Origin: Callorhinus ursinus
Taxonomy: Eukaryota; Chordata; Mammalia; Carnivora; Otariidae
Direction: 5' to 3'
DNA length: 64,000 nucleotides
Assembly: GCF_003265705.1 (NCBI RefSeq)
Contig: NW_020312788.1
Coordinates: 7,914,695-7,978,694, forward strand
Positions 1 to 12,759 of this stretch are shown here, in pieces; position 1 is the first letter of the stretch; each line of letters begins with the position of its first letter. Under the pieces are notes generated by a model that saw nothing but the letters and a program-made list of their open reading frames with translations, was not told where the DNA came from and searched no databases. Made by a program: the position numbers and the translations under genes.

Positions 1-1654
1 ATTATGAAAAGAGAGAGTTTATAGGGAAAGGGAGAGGAAACATATTCCACTAGAAGCAAATTCTTCTATGAACATTCCATGGCTGGAAGGATTATGCAGT
101 TGAAATCTTTCACATATTATTCTTATTTTTTTCTGTATCCGTTGAAGCATCAGTTGGCAATGAATAAACCTTATCGTAGTACCTGTGTTTGTAGATTGTT
201 GTTCTAGTGTGCTCAAGGTAATCTTGGTTACAGTCCTGATATGCTATTAGCACCACTTTAATTCTCAGAAGTGTCCACAGTTAGACAATAAATAGCATGG
301 ACATCTACATCTCTTCTTTGACATCTGGCAACCTTTATAAGACGATCTTTGATCTTCAAGGCTCTTTTTAGCTATGAGTACTATTGCAATAGTTTTGATA
401 GCCATGAATTTCTGGAAATCTCCATTTCCTCTTAACTTCAAAAGTATTCTTTTGTGCATTGCATATATAATCATTGCAATTGTGTTTATTGACAATGATT
501 CTACTGTCTAAATAGGACATGTCATACTTCTCCATGTGTTCATCCATGCATTTCTGCGTGTGTCATTGTATGTATAACCTATTGACATTTTCTATATTTT
601 CTGAGCATCCTTATATTAACAACTTGGTTCTTGATGATTAATTCAGTGGTATCTTCAGTACTTTTTTTTTTCCATTTCATACTAAAATGTGAGAAATTAC
701 ATGGTAACCTTATGTGTTGTCTCACTGCCACCTGGTGGCAAGAGTATAGAAAAGGCAGCAAAACTGGACGGATGACGGACCAGTTGAGTCATTTCCCATA
801 GCATAAAAAATCACATGTTCTCAGACTTTTTTCAGAGACCCCCTAGCAGAAGCATTTTTCATGTCTCAGGTATAGCTCTTTCAATAAACTGTACAGAAAG
901 CCCTGAAAAACAAGGAATGAAATTTTCAATGATTAATCAGTATGCCTTTTTTGAAGAAAATATTTAAATAATAAGATATTAAAGATCTACTTTTTGAAGT
1001 ATAACTTTAGAATGCTTTCTTTAAGTGATTTTTAACTTTCAAGGGTAAACTTTTAAAAAACTTTTTAATTTTATATGACTTCACTTTGTAGATAAAGGAA
1101 ATCAAGCTCCCAATATTTGAAAATATACAATATTACATACAATATACAATAATACATAATTTTTAAAAAATCAAATAGATATGACCTCCCTTTGTGGCTT
1201 AAGTCATTTTTAAACTAAAGGCCTCAAGACTAAAATCATTGCTTTTGGCTTAAGGTTCTGGTCTTCTTTACTAGCTGTTCTATATTATTCTTCACATTAA
1301 GATAGAGATATGTGGATTGGCATTTTTCGATTTCTAGAAATTTCATTATATCCTCTGGAAAATATGTATTTAAGAAAATACCACTGACTATCACTTTGGG
1401 TCTTGCTGTTCACATTTTTCAATTTCATCATACTTTAAATGAATGAATCTCATGGAATACCAGTGTTGACTTCTGTGGTCTGTTTTTCCTATTTGAGGAA
1501 TTTCTCAGTTCAGTCTTGTACATTTGTCACCATTGTATGTATGTGTCTATATAACATAGATATCCCATTTGAGTTATTCACATATACTATATTTCTGTAA
1601 CAGAATTAATTGAGTCTACATGGGTGTATACACTAAGTAGTAAATTAGTTCTTT
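1..1654. other. Intergenic AT-rich DNA, nothing recognised
   Basis: No gene, RNA or clear repeat is recognised; short ORFs here lack any family resemblance. Confidence 0.5.
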
Positions 1655-1865
1655 GTATTTTTCTAGCTTTATTTAGATGTAATTAACATATAGCATTATG
1701 TAAGTTTAAGGCATGCAGTGTAATAATTTGAAATACATATATGTTGTAAAGTGTTTACCGTAATAAGGTTAATTAACACATTCTTCACTTCACATAAATA
1801 CCATTTGTTGTTGGTGTTGTTATAGTGAAAACATTAAAGCTCTACTCTCAGAGCAACTTCTTTTT
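1655..1865 (-). mobile_element. Old LINE-1 3' end, antisense
   Basis: Reads like the reverse complement of an L1M-type 3' UTR: TTTAGATGTAATTAACATAT, then GTTTAAGGCATGCAGTGTAA, and TCAGAGCAACTTCT near the end. It is heavily diverged with no visible TSD. Confidence 0.6.
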
Positions 1866-3338
1866 TTATCAGTTTTCCTTATATGTTCTATTACATCTGG
1901 TTCTCAAAAAAGAATCTTGTGGCAGAAAGAGGGAGGAAAATGGGATTAATTATCCCCATTTCATAAATAAAAAAACAGAAACAGAAATTGGTAAAGTAAC
2001 GAATTGTTGAAACTAGGAGTTCTGGTTCTGATGCCAGATTTGTTCCTATACATCAGAATAAATGATGGGGCAATTCTTTCTGTTTTTGATGTCCACTGAA
2101 ATCCATCGTCACTAAGCGAATTCAGTATGTTCCTGAAAACACCCCCAAAGAGGTGTGAAAGAGTGAAAGAACTTTGCCTTGGGTTTTACAAGATACATGA
2201 CTTGGCCTCAGTTGAAAAACTAGAATTATAACACATTCCTTTCTGATTTCATAAAAGGATTAAAGGTAATTTATGCAAAGCTCTTGGCACAATACTGGGC
2301 ATATAATAAGTGTTACAAATAGCTATTATTAAGAAGGAAATATGAAGCTCAAAAGATCCTTGTGGATCATCAGCCTTGCACTGAAGACAGGCCCTCAAAG
2401 ATAAACTGAACTGACGATGGATTACCTGAAATGGACTGCCATATCTCACTCCTGAATTCCAAGGCCACACCATCTCCTGTTAAGTGCCTAGCAATGACTT
2501 TATCACTGCCATATTAACACTGATTAGGAAGAATATATAAGTGTTCCTAATGTTTGCAAATCTAGTTCCCTTATTTACAGACACATATAATTAGTTAGTT
2601 TAGTTCCATCCAACCAGTACACGAGAGCCTATCTTATTCCTAGCACTATGCAAGACAGGTTTAATAAATAAGCAAACATATAAAACTCAGAACTGTACCA
2701 AATTCAATATATGTAGCTAACATAGGAGACAAGAAATTGTAGAATAAATAAAAACTCAACCTTATAATTATATGATCATTCCTGGATATAGTGTGTATGT
2801 TTGTGTGTGAATGTGCACAAGTACATGCGTGTCCATGCATGTGTGTATGTATTAATGAAAGAGCATACATGCCCTGATCACATAATTAAAATCAATCTAT
2901 GTAACACATTGCTTGTAGGCAAGAAAAATGAGTGAGTGGGTTTTGGCCAGGACTCAGACCTGAGAAGACACTGCCAGGTGCCAAGAGATTCTAACCAATT
3001 CAGTATCTAAGAAAAGAACTTATCACCCTTTTAGAGAGGGCAATAAATGGTCTGGAGAGACAGGAAGTGTCACCTAGTAACCACTTTACAGTAGCAGGCT
3101 TAGGCCAAAATACTTGCTTAATGCAAAAATATAGAGAAGAGACCTGTTGGAAAAAGACATTGCTAAGCAGGGGGCTAATGTTTCAGAAGAGGGGATTCAG
3201 AGCCAAGAAGAAACATTTATGTAGATAGACATAAAACAATCTGATAAATGAGTAAACTTATTTTTGAAAGTCCAGGAAGTGGTTAATATAATGAAAACAA
3301 ATTTCATATTTCTATGCAAATACTGAAGTGATGCACAT
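1866..3338. other. Intergenic DNA, mostly unassigned
   Basis: About 2245-2345 resembles a MIR 3' end (GCAAAGCTCTTGGCACAATACTGGGCATATAATAAGTG type). The rest shows nothing recognisable. Confidence 0.4.
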
Positions 3339-3350
3339 CTCAGTATATTT

Positions 3351-3459
3351 TTTTGAAGATTTTATTTTTTAAGCAATCTCTCTACCCAATGCAGGGCTCA
3401 AACTCATGACCCTGAGATCAAGAGTCACATGCTCCACCAACTGAGCCAGCCAAGAGCCC
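3351..3459 (-). mobile_element. Old short carnivore tRNA-Lys SINE
   Basis: Reverse complement begins GGGGCTCTTGGCTGGCTCAG and contains a B-box-like GAGTTTGAGCCCTG. The ~110-bp unit lacks the long CT-rich middle of younger copies. Flanked by a 12-bp TSD CTCAGTATATTT at 3339-3350 and 3460-3471. Confidence 0.85.
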
Positions 3460-3471
3460 CTCAGTATATTT

Positions 3472-4240
3472 ATTTTTAACTCTCATAAACAGATAAAATT
3501 ATGTTGAAGCAAATATATAATGTAGAAATTACAAAAAATAAATTTGTAAATAACTATTTTCTTCATAAAATAAATCACTGAGCATTTCCTTTACAAAGTA
3601 AGTTCCACTTGTGCATTTAAGTTTAATGTTCAAAAGATGGTAATTTAGAAGTAGCCGTGGTTATGGCATACAATGAAAGGTCTGCCACAGTCAGGCATGA
3701 GAAGTATAATAAAATAAAACTGCACACTCAGATCATGGTTTTCAGTGTCACAGAAATTCAAGCATTATAATAGATGGTCTACAAGTTAGACAAGGAAATT
3801 GCCTTACTAAAAAGAGAATATAATATATCTCTAGGCTGATAGAAAAATGAAAAAATTGAAAAGATCCAGTCTTTAGGAACATGAGTCATCAAATGTTAAA
3901 TTGTTGAACTATGATTCCTCTCTGATTCCATAATACAGAGACAGGGGTACTCAGTTCTTACTCAAAATTGATTTTTAGAGAAAAATAAACTACCAGAGGT
4001 TGAATAGTGATTTCCATAGTCTAGTTATAGTGAACAAAAAATGAACAAGAAGTGAACAAATTTGTGAGAGAAAAAGATACCTAATTGTACTCAGTCCAGA
4101 AGTACATGGAAAATGGAGGGATGTACAAGTACAAATTAACTCATAAAACAGTTGTCTGGCTTTAATGATTGGTTGATTTTTTCAAGAAGAAAATATATGG
4201 GGTGTGAGTGTCTAAGTGTGATGTGTATTTCTCCTACAAC
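3472..4240. other. Intergenic DNA, nothing recognised
   Basis: AT-rich; no supported feature. Confidence 0.5.
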
Positions 4241-4405
4241 TGTGATTTTCTACCCTGGCTTCACATTATATCACCTGGATCACCCGGGAAGCTTTTAAAA
4301 GCGAGAGTCTTGTGCCTCACTCTAAAGTAATTAAATCCAATCTGGAGCTGAAATCTAGGCATTTTTAAAACATTCTCCAGATGACAACATGGTGCAGCCA
4401 TGGTT
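4241..4405 (+). mobile_element. MER5-type non-autonomous hAT DNA transposon relic
   Basis: Pattern GGCTTCACATTATATCACCTGG, AGCTTTTAAAAG, TTAAATCCAATCTGGAG, ATCTAGGCATTTTTAAAACA, TCTCCAG, GGTGCAGCCATGG follows the MER5 layout in order, with many substitutions. Confidence 0.6.
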
Positions 4406-4424
4406 AATAAGAGTGACCAACATC

Positions 4425-4585
4425 AACAATAATTAACATTAATTCAGTCTGTACGTGCTGGGCACTTAACTCACATTCTCTAAATAGTCCTCATTACACT
4501 ATGGAGTTGGTATGATTTTATTCCTAGTTACAAAAGGGAAAACTGATGCTTTAGAGAGGTTAGGTAACTCCCTGAAGTAAGTATA
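4425..4585 (+). mobile_element. MIR SINE relic
   Basis: Ordered MIR landmarks: TAACATTAATTCAGTCTGTACGTGCTGGGCAC, CTCACATTCTCTAAAT, TCCTCATTACACTATGGAGTTGGTA, ACAAAAGGGAAAACTGATGC, AGAGAGGTTAGGTAACTCCCTGAAG. Confidence 0.7.
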
Positions 4586-4679
4586 GGGATTAGAAAGGAG
4601 GGAAAAAAGGATTATCTGATTTCTGGAACTTACAATGCACTTCTATTGTAAAATCTACAAATTTATCCAATTATTTTTT

Positions 4680-4800
4680 GAACATTCATTTATTCACCAT
4701 TTATGTGTTGAGTGCCTATTATGTATTAAAATTTAGAAATACTATAGATAAATGGACATGCACTTGCCCATGACCCGTACCCTTGGGGAATTCATTTCTA
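4680..4800 (+). mobile_element. L2/MIR-like relic
   Basis: CATTCATTTATTCACCATTTATGTGTTGAGTGCCTATTATGTAT followed by a CCCTTGGGGAATTCATTTCTAG-like end matches the familiar ancient L2-related pattern. Confidence 0.45.
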
Positions 4801-6747
4801 GAATATTCTTGCTCTTATGCCTAGAATGTAGCTGTGAATACTGATGTCCCTATGACTCTCAGTATATGTTCCCATCTGTCTTTAGCAGCTCTTCAGATAG
4901 GAATTTTATAGCAGCTGTACAAAAGAATTTTAAGTTGGTACATGTGCAGTATTCTTTGCTTGGACATCATAATTCTAAAGCTTTGGAAGGTGGTTGGCTG
5001 GCTAATACTTAGTACAAAGTTGGGTTGCAGTAGGTTAAGTTGCCTTTCAAAGAGGTGTGTTTAGCACATGTCTCAGTTGAACATACCTGCTAACATTTAT
5101 ATCCACTGTTCCTAGTACACTTCCCACCTAGCGTGTAATAGATATTGAATAACTTTGTTTAATTGAAGTGAACCAAACTGAATGCCAATCTCAGTTACCG
5201 AAGGATTTGTCATTGTAGGCTTCTTTTTCTTTCACAGGCTTAAACCTTTTACTTCCAGACCTGTTACTGGCGCTGGATTACCCAATGAGTGCATCCTGAT
5301 GGAAGAAGGCCTTATTTAGATAAATGACAATTCTGTTTTGTGTCTTCTGCTGGGATCTATTTTCTTGTGATGTGTGTATGCACTGGGATGGGAGGTTTAC
5401 AAAAGTGCCATGTATCCTACTGAGTCCTTCATTAAATATTAAGTGGATATTAATGGAATTAAACCTTAAACTGATTCCAGAAAATTAAAATAAGCAAAGT
5501 CATCATTTGGTGTTGAGGTTTTGTACTTTAAAGTGTATATATACAATTACAGGAAAGACTCTGGGCAATGAGAGCTTTTAACTTTGGGAGAGAAAAAGTT
5601 GTAGTAAAGTCTCTGATGTAAGAACACAAATGTTTCCCCACGGAAAGATGCACTAACTCTTGGGATTTAAATGCCGAATTTCGTGTCCTGTTAAGAGCTA
5701 TCAGAGAGAGATTCTCTCCAACCAGACACAAACGGAAAGAGAAAAATCTCCCTGTCGTGAACCACTGCTTTCCATATCTTCTTCCTTAGAATCTGGCTGG
5801 AGGAAGGAGCCTGAAAATGAAACAACTCAACCTTTTATATTTGCATAAAAATGACTCTTTCAGGGCTTTACTTAGAAAGGTGAGTGGAGGGGGAAAAATA
5901 ATCTAAACCATTTTTACTTGTGCAGACCTTATTTGAGCATCCAGCATCATCAGTGAAAAGCTGTCAGAACTCTTGGATCTGATAGCAAGGACTGGCCACA
6001 AGCCTCAACGCAATGAATGGGCCAGCACATTCAATTTTAATTAAGTCCCCATGCCAGGAGAGAGAGCTTTGGGGGAAAGCAAGCTTTGGGAGTGCCATGT
6101 GTTCACAGAGTTGCTCTACATTCATGGAACCATTTGAAATAATTGCAGCTGGTGTGGACATTTAACTGACCAATTAAAAGAATTTTATCATTTGTCTCCT
6201 GCCAAACATTTGACATAACTACAAAATGATTTTTGAATTATGCGCACCTTTATGGCTGTTTGTTCTCCTGGGAGGTGAGGCTTTCATCCAGAATTGCTGT
6301 CTCTCTTGAACTCAGGCCAGCTCGTCCTCTTAGAGTACCCTGTCACAAGGAGTAAGTGAAAAATAAACCATTCCATCTTTCTTGCAGAAACACCAAGGAC
6401 TCTGACTTAATGTTCTTAGCCCAGCTACAAAGAGGCAGAGGAGACCAATTACAGCTGTCGAAGGCAAGCTGGACTTGGTCTTTGCAGGTAATAAGATCTG
6501 GCTGACACTCCCCATCTGCACCTTCCTAGCGCCAGTTGCTCTCAAATTACATTTCCCATAAAGAAATTAAAGAAAAATCTAATCCTGCACCATATGCAGA
6601 TCCAGCTCCCCGGTGTTATCTACATTTGCCTTTGCCATAATGACTGTTAGGAGAAAGGATCCTTGTGACCTGCTCTACTACTAAATTAAAGGTGGATGAT
6701 TCTACTGTTAAAATATGGCTTTATGCCAGTAATGCCACCTTCACATA
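4801..6747. other. Intergenic DNA without recognised repeat
   Basis: Apparently single-copy. The stretch 5985-6180 has a homeodomain-type TTTTAATTAAG and mixed composition and could be conserved non-coding DNA, but this cannot be decided from one sequence. Confidence 0.4.
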
Positions 6748-6762
6748 TTATGTTAACATCTT

Positions 6763-6960
6763 TTTTTTTAAAAGATTTTATTTATTTATTTGACAGAGAG
6801 AGACACAGCCAGAGAGGGAACACAAGCCGGGGGAGTAGGAGAGGGAGAAGCAGGCTTCCAGCTGAGCAGGGAGCCCGATGTGGGGCTCGATCGCAGGACC
6901 CTGGGATCATGATATAAGCCAAAGGCAGACGCTTAACCGACTGAGCCGCCCAGGCACCCC
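6763..6960 (-). mobile_element. Carnivore tRNA-Lys SINE, antisense
   Basis: Reverse complement starts GGGGTGCCTGGGCGGCTCAG and ends in AAATAAATAAATAAAATC. Flanked by TTATGTTAACATCTT (6748-6762) and TTACGTTAACATCTT (6961-6975), a 15-bp TSD with one mismatch. Confidence 0.95.
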
Positions 6961-7479
6961 TTACGTTAACATCTTATCAGTTACCTTAGGAACAGGGGGC
7001 TGACCATAGGTTCAGTTTCAGTGAACCATTTTTCCTCATTCTGGAGTGCAGAAGGAGACTGTTTTTAAGAAAGGAAAGAAAGAAAGACCAGAAAACACAT
7101 TCAAGTTGGAAGTCTTATCACAAATATCTCCTTTCTGAACCCAGAGTTGGTGCTGTGGATAAAGAATGGGAAGCAATAGTTTTTCTTAATAGCACTGAAA
7201 AGACTCAGAACATTTCTTTGTTAACTATAAGGCTGCGGTTTATAGCACAGTAAGGAGAGGAGCAATAGGAAGTGTGTAAATTGGGAAGGTGCTTAAAATC
7301 AAGACTTACCTCTTGATTGTTGCTATTTATTTGGCTTATTTTTCTTTAACCTCTCCCAGTACATTGCCTCTTTTCCCTTTGTCTATTTACATGGAATAAT
7401 TCCTTTCATCTTAAAAAAAATGTTATCAGGTCTTTTTCTTTTTCTTTTTCTTCATCTTCATTATTATGATTTTGAAAAC

Positions 7480-8365
7480 CTCACTTGCTCACTTCCCATC
7501 AGTGTTTCAGTTCACCGCAACTTTCCTTAGCATCCCACTAAACTGGGACATCCCCAATTCAAGGCGCAGGTTTTAGTCATCCCACTCTTAACTTTTTGAC
7601 CCAGAAATATTTTACTACTTTTTATTTCTCTTTTAAATTCTAGCCATATCCACTGCCTCATTAATATCCTTTCTTAGTTTTCCTTCGACCTCTGGTCTTC
7701 TCTTACTGCATCAAGCCCATCCCTTTTCTTCTCTGCACTGTTGTGATCTTTGTGCAAGACACTATTCTTTTTTGTCTTTATTATTTCAAAACCCTCCTGA
7801 TGAGTATCCTTCCACTGGCTTACTGAACTTCCAATCTTTCTTTCTTCTTGTTGCCTCTCCTATAGTTTTGTAACAACACTCATTTCTTCTCCCTTGCCTT
7901 ATTAAAATTTTGCAGTGGTCGTTAACATAGAACTCAAACTTCTTACCATGTCCTGCATGTGTCTTGGTGACTGCTTCTCACCCTCACCCACAGACATGAA
8001 GCCATACCAAATTATTTGCAAGTTACCTGACTGCTGCATTCTCTTCATCATACCTTAAATATATTATCCCATCTTCTAGTAAAACCTTTATTCCCCTTTT
8101 TCCTACCCATATTTCATGACATATTTCAAATCTTATCTCCCTGAAAAATCACCCCAGACACCATATGCAGACAGCCCAATTTCCCTCTGCGTTGCTTTCG
8201 TTGCACTCTGTGCTTGGCTCTATAGCCACTTATATTGTTTTGCAATGGTCTGTATCCTGTCACTAGACTCATCTTTTTCTAACAATGGACTGTTTTTTTA
8301 TTGATATTTTCCTACTATTTAGAATAGAGCTTGACATTAGTCACCCAATACTTAGAAGAATGTAG
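7480..8365 (+). mobile_element. LINE-2 (L2) 3' region relic
   Basis: Long pyrimidine-rich stretch with L2 landmarks in order: CACTGGCTTACTGAACTTCC, TGCATTCTCTTCATCATACC, TTCATGACATATTTCAAATCTTATCTCCCTG followed by ACCCCAGACACC, TTTCGTTGCACTCTGTG, CTTATATTG, AGACTCATC, AGAATAGAGCTTGACATTAG. No intact frame. Confidence 0.65.
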
Positions 8366-9321
8366 GGAATTAAGAAAGGAAGAGAGGAAGGGAGGAAAGG
8401 AGGAGATATGGTGCTAGCCCAGAAATCATCCATCCGTTCATCCATCCTTCTTGTAGTGGACTCCTTAGGAACCACCCTCTTCTACTCTTAGTTTGTGTGG
8501 TTCAGGTGGAATTAATTCCACACTTGGAATTAAGTGTTCTCTTCCATCTATGTCTCTCTGGGTGGACATATGGATTTTGAAAATACAAGTATAAATTTTT
8601 CTGCCAATTCTGAATGTAGAAGCATTGAAAACTCAAATATTTCAGAAATAGAAAAAGTGTGGCGTATGGTTTCTAGAAATACATCTATTGGAAGTGAAAT
8701 TGTATACTCATTTATCATATGTATCAACAAAGCTAAGATGTCTATTAAATATTCAGCAAGTATTATATCCCAAAAGTCTAATCTATGAATGACCTCATTA
8801 CTTTCAGAGATGAATAAAATCATCTACCCATGCAAATGAGTCCTTGGATGCAAGTTTACATACTATTTGTGAAAACTTACTTGAACTTTTGCCTAGAAGA
8901 TCCTTATGCATATTCTATATGTTGATAATCTTTTGGCGTTTATGGCAGAACAGCTATTTTCGACTCTTGACTCTTCTTCTTTTTAATCAGTCATACAGTC
9001 CTTCCTCTGAGATGTCCTGGCAGTTCCACATTTCCTTTCCATCTCCAAACTTCTTATTCTGCCATCACCTTTCTTAGTTCTCTGTGGTACCAGTCCCTGG
9101 AGAAAAAAAAGGCATACTTCACCTCTCCACACTCTCTTCCACCAACACCTACAGAAGTAGCAAGGTGACAAAGACAAAAACTGTATCCAACCCAGAAAAG
9201 TATTTTTCAAAACCCAAATTATAATAATTTGAGGATTTCACATAAAAGTTAAATTTCCAGCTTACCTTGAAAATAAGTTCCAACAAACCTAAAGCCCACG
9301 TTCTTGCATGGTAACTATTGT
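8366..9321. other. Intergenic DNA, nothing firm
   Basis: A short purine-rich GGAA-type run at 8372-8405; otherwise no recognised element. The overlapping ~85-90 codon frames at 8534-8823 on both strands show no family signature. Confidence 0.4.
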
Positions 9322-9772
9322 GAATTGAGTTGTGTCCCCCCTAAAAGATGCATTGAAGTCCTAACTGCTGGTACTTATGAATGCCATCTTATTTGTAGAC
9401 GTAATCAGGGTAAGGTGAGGTAAAACTGAATCAAGGTGGGCCTCAATTTAATGACTGGTGTCCTTTTAAGAAGAGGGAAATTTGGACAGAGACATAGATG
9501 GAAGAGAACACTGTATGAATATACACAGACATAGGGACAACACCATTGTGGCAGAGATTAGAGTGATGCATCTACAGATACGGAACATTTAGGATAGTTG
9601 TCTATGAAGGGGCAAGGAAGGATCCTCCCATAAGGCTTTAAGAAGCACATGACTTTGCCAACACTTATATTTAGAACTTCTAACCTCCAGAACTGTGAGA
9701 CAAGAATTTTCTATTGTTTTAAGCCACCCAATTTATGGTATTTTGTTATGCAGCCTAAGACAGTAATACAGT
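9322..9772 (+). mobile_element. MLT1-type (MaLR) solo LTR
   Basis: Landmarks in order: TTGTGTCCCCCCTAAAAGATGCATTGAAGTCCTAAC, GGTGTCCTTTTAAGAAGAGG, TCTAACCTCCAGAACTGTGA, TTTAAGCCACCCAATTTATGGTATTTTGTTATGCAGCC, AGACAGTAATACAG. This is a class III, non-coding LTR relic. Confidence 0.75.
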
Positions 9773-10180
9773 AACAATGGGCAAGAAATTAACAAAGGCT
9801 GCTCCCTTTAGATGGGGCTTATGATCTTCGGTTCCAGGAGTTAAGGATAAACCCTGTCCTCTCCTACGGTTTCTGTGTCATAAAGGCTAAGTGTCAGTGC
9901 CATCTGCCATCTTATACTCAGTCAGTTTCCCCAGTTTGCATGATGCCTTTTGTCCTCATAAGGCTTTGAATTTGTGATATCTTTGTATGTTAATTGATTC
10001 ATTTTTATTTCAAGTTGTGTGTTTTCTTTAACACAACTATCAAAAATATCATTTTGTTATTGCTGCTGCTGCTGCTGTTTTTGATGTAGTTGTTTACATT
10101 TTGGATATAGGCTTTATCTTGACAAAAAGAAAGAAAAAAAGGAAAGAAAGAGAAATATCCAGGTCTTTCCCCAGATATTG
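9773..10180. other. Intergenic DNA
   Basis: Only a short TGC repeat at 10061-10077 and an A/G-rich run at 10125-10155. Confidence 0.4.
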
Positions 10181-10410
10181 ATATTTTGTGCTGGATAATT
10201 CTTTGTTTTAGGGGTAGTTCTGTGCCTTGTAAGATATTTATTGGTATCCCAAGCTTCTACTCACTAGATGCCAGAGGCATCCCCATAGTTGCGACAGCCA
10301 AAAATGACTCCAGACATTGTTAAATATTACGGAGGCAGAGAGAGGTGGAGGTGGAAAGTGAGGGAAGAGGTGGGAGCAGAATGACAAATCTGCCTCACTG
10401 AGAACCACTG
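10181..10410 (-). mobile_element. MER20 (hAT) DNA transposon relic
   Basis: Reverse-complement MER20 order: CTGGATAATTCTTTGTTTTAGGGG, CTGTGCCTTGTAAGATATTT, CTACTCACTAGATGCCAGAGGCATCCCC, CCAAAAATGACTCCAGACATTG, ending CTGAGAACCACTG, a hAT-type terminus. Between about 10325 and 10380 it is replaced by purine-rich sequence. Confidence 0.75.
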
Positions 10411-11130
10411 TCCTAGGCTATTTTTCACATCTAGTCTCATAAAAATAAATAAACACAGTAGCACACTATAACAAATGTTTCAACATAACAAATGCCTCTC
10501 AGAAAATAATGCACACTTTTCTCTTGTCACTGTCCGTACATTTAGCCCTAAAAATTTTCTTCTTTTAGTCTGTGACAAAAAGTGTTAGCTGTTTCCCAAT
10601 ATCCCTTTGGCTGTTCTGCCTTAATAAGAACACTGACATTTATTTGGGCACACTGCCATGCAGATAGAAAACTTCACTCCCTAGCTGAGTGTGGCTAATC
10701 AAAATATGTAAATAGATGTAGATGTTGGCCAATGAGATCCAAATGGGTGTGCTACATGGAACTTTCAGAAAGTGCCATTAAAGAAAGGGCTTACTCTTAT
10801 TATTTCTTTTTTGCTTTCTGCTGCCTGGAATTTTAATGTAATGTTTGGGTCTCTGGCAGCCATCCTGAGGCAATGCACTAAAAATAGAGGAAAAACAAAT
10901 CAGAAGTCTGGGTCCCTGAAACAGAGCAGTTGCCATATCATTTCAGGACTGCCTCCCTTAGAACTTCAATTCAGAAGAGAAAAATAAAATTTTGTCTTGT
11001 TGACATCACTCTTATTTCAGGTTTCCTACCACATGGAATACAGCCTACTTGTAGTTAACAAATATCCCATCCCAATTCTAAGAAATTCTCCCAAAGTTTA
11101 TTTGATGATAATCTGTATTATTTCAATACT
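10411..11130. other. Intergenic DNA, nothing recognised
   Basis: No supported feature. Confidence 0.4.
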
Positions 11131-11183
11131 ATTGAATTGGTTAACCAATTCAATTATGAATTGTGAACCAATATTGGTTCACA
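11131..11183. repeat. Two adjacent perfect palindromes with a shared AACCAAT core
   Basis: 11131-11154 is a spacer-less perfect palindrome with 12-bp arms (left arm ATTGAATTGGTT). 11162-11183 is a second with 11-bp arms (left arm TGTGAACCAAT). A third inverted repeat bridges them: CAATTCA at 11146-11152 and TGAATTG at 11157-11163. Confidence 0.97.
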
Positions 11184-11599
11184 CATAGCTGTCTTTAAAG
11201 TTAAAAAATATCAAAGTGTGTTTTGTAATATGGCAATAATAATATATAACTTATGTTTCCAATCAGAGATAATGTATATAAAGAACCTAACACACTGCCT
11301 GCATGATAGATATGTTGCTATAATCAACCATGAGGGTGATTATTACCATTTTAATTATTATTAGATCTGAGAATATCTTCCTTTAGAATTCCTATGATCT
11401 AGGGAAATTATTCTGCTGGTCTTTACAGTGTCTTTTTTGGGTGGCTAGGATACGTAGCTGAGTGAAACTTACATATATGACTTGTTTTCTTTTGTGTTAT
11501 ATGTAAGTATAATATTAAATACACAAATTAATATTTTAAAAATGGTATTTGGGGCACCAAAATATTATGATATATACTCTTTTAAATTAAAGTGCAGTT

Positions 11600-11776
11600 A
11601 TTTCCTGTAACTCTAGATCTGACATCTGGCATCACCAGTCGTTTTTTAAAACTTATCGATGCCTGGGTACCACTTCTAGAGAATCTGATTTGATTCTTGG
11701 ATTCAGCCTAAACATTGGAACGCTTTTAGAGCTCTCCAGTTGGTTAAAACCCATAGCAAAGTTTGAAAACCACTGC
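11600..11776 (+). mobile_element. MER5-type hAT relic
   Basis: TGGCATCACCAGTCG, GATGCCTGGGTACCAC, GAATCTGATTTGATTCTTGG, TTAGAGCTCTCCAG, and terminal AAGTTTGAAAACCACTGC follow the MER5 order. Confidence 0.55.
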
Positions 11777-11789
11777 TTTACACAATAGT

Positions 11790-12755
11790 CAGGACAGGTA
11801 ATTTTCCTACTGTTTGTTACAGTTGTCAGAGATCAAGAGCCTGGCACCTGAAAGGAGTGAGCAAATGTTGGCTCTCCAGGTTGCCAGAGTGCTAATCAAT
11901 GTAATTATAAGATTTGCTTATTTTTTTCATCATATTCTCCTCTTCTGATACTCTTTTCTCCCTGTCAGTCATTGGCCATTCTAAAATAGGAAAGGGATTT
12001 ACCATTTAATTCTTTAAAAACTATATATGAACCCTTAGAGTAGCAGTTGAGAAGAGATCATCAATGTGGGTTGGCATCAGAATGGATTCCTCTGGCATTT
12101 TTAGCCACAACCCATTGCTTTTTTTACTTCTTAGTATTGACCTTTGTCACTACTACCACTGTCTTTTCAGACTAACTGAAGGGCAGTTAGGAAAAAAAAG
12201 GAAAAAAAAAGAAATTACCTCTTTCTGCACCTTGGAAACTGTTTTATAACAAATTCCAAGATGAAATAAAGCAATACAAAATGAGGGAGTGATATTCTGT
12301 TTTTTTAAACCACTCAATATTTTAATATCCATTTTCTATGAAAAATAATTCATCACACCATTGTTCCACCTCCTTCAAAGCTCAACATGCTGAAAAATTA
12401 TAGCTTATAACAATCTAATTTTTATACCTGGAGGTTGGTTTTAAAATACACAGAAAGTATATTATTGCTTGTCCTAAGTGGATCTTATAATCTAGGATTT
12501 AAAAGAAAACATTATATATACCCAATTGCTGATGTCAAACAGGTTTTAAAGTGGCTCAGCTTTAACGATAGAAAATGAAATTTGAAAATTGAACACAAAC
12601 AGTTTTATTTGAAAAGGGCAAAAGCGTATTCCTTTAAGTTGGTTGTAAATACATTTTTAATTTTTTGAGGGGAAGCTCTCATACAAAATACATTAACAAG
12701 GTTGTTATAACAAGGAACCATCCATGTTAACATCTCTACACGTCAAGAAAATAAA
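11790..12755. other. Intergenic AT-rich DNA, nothing recognised
   Basis: No supported feature. Confidence 0.4.
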
Positions 12756-12759
12756 ATAC

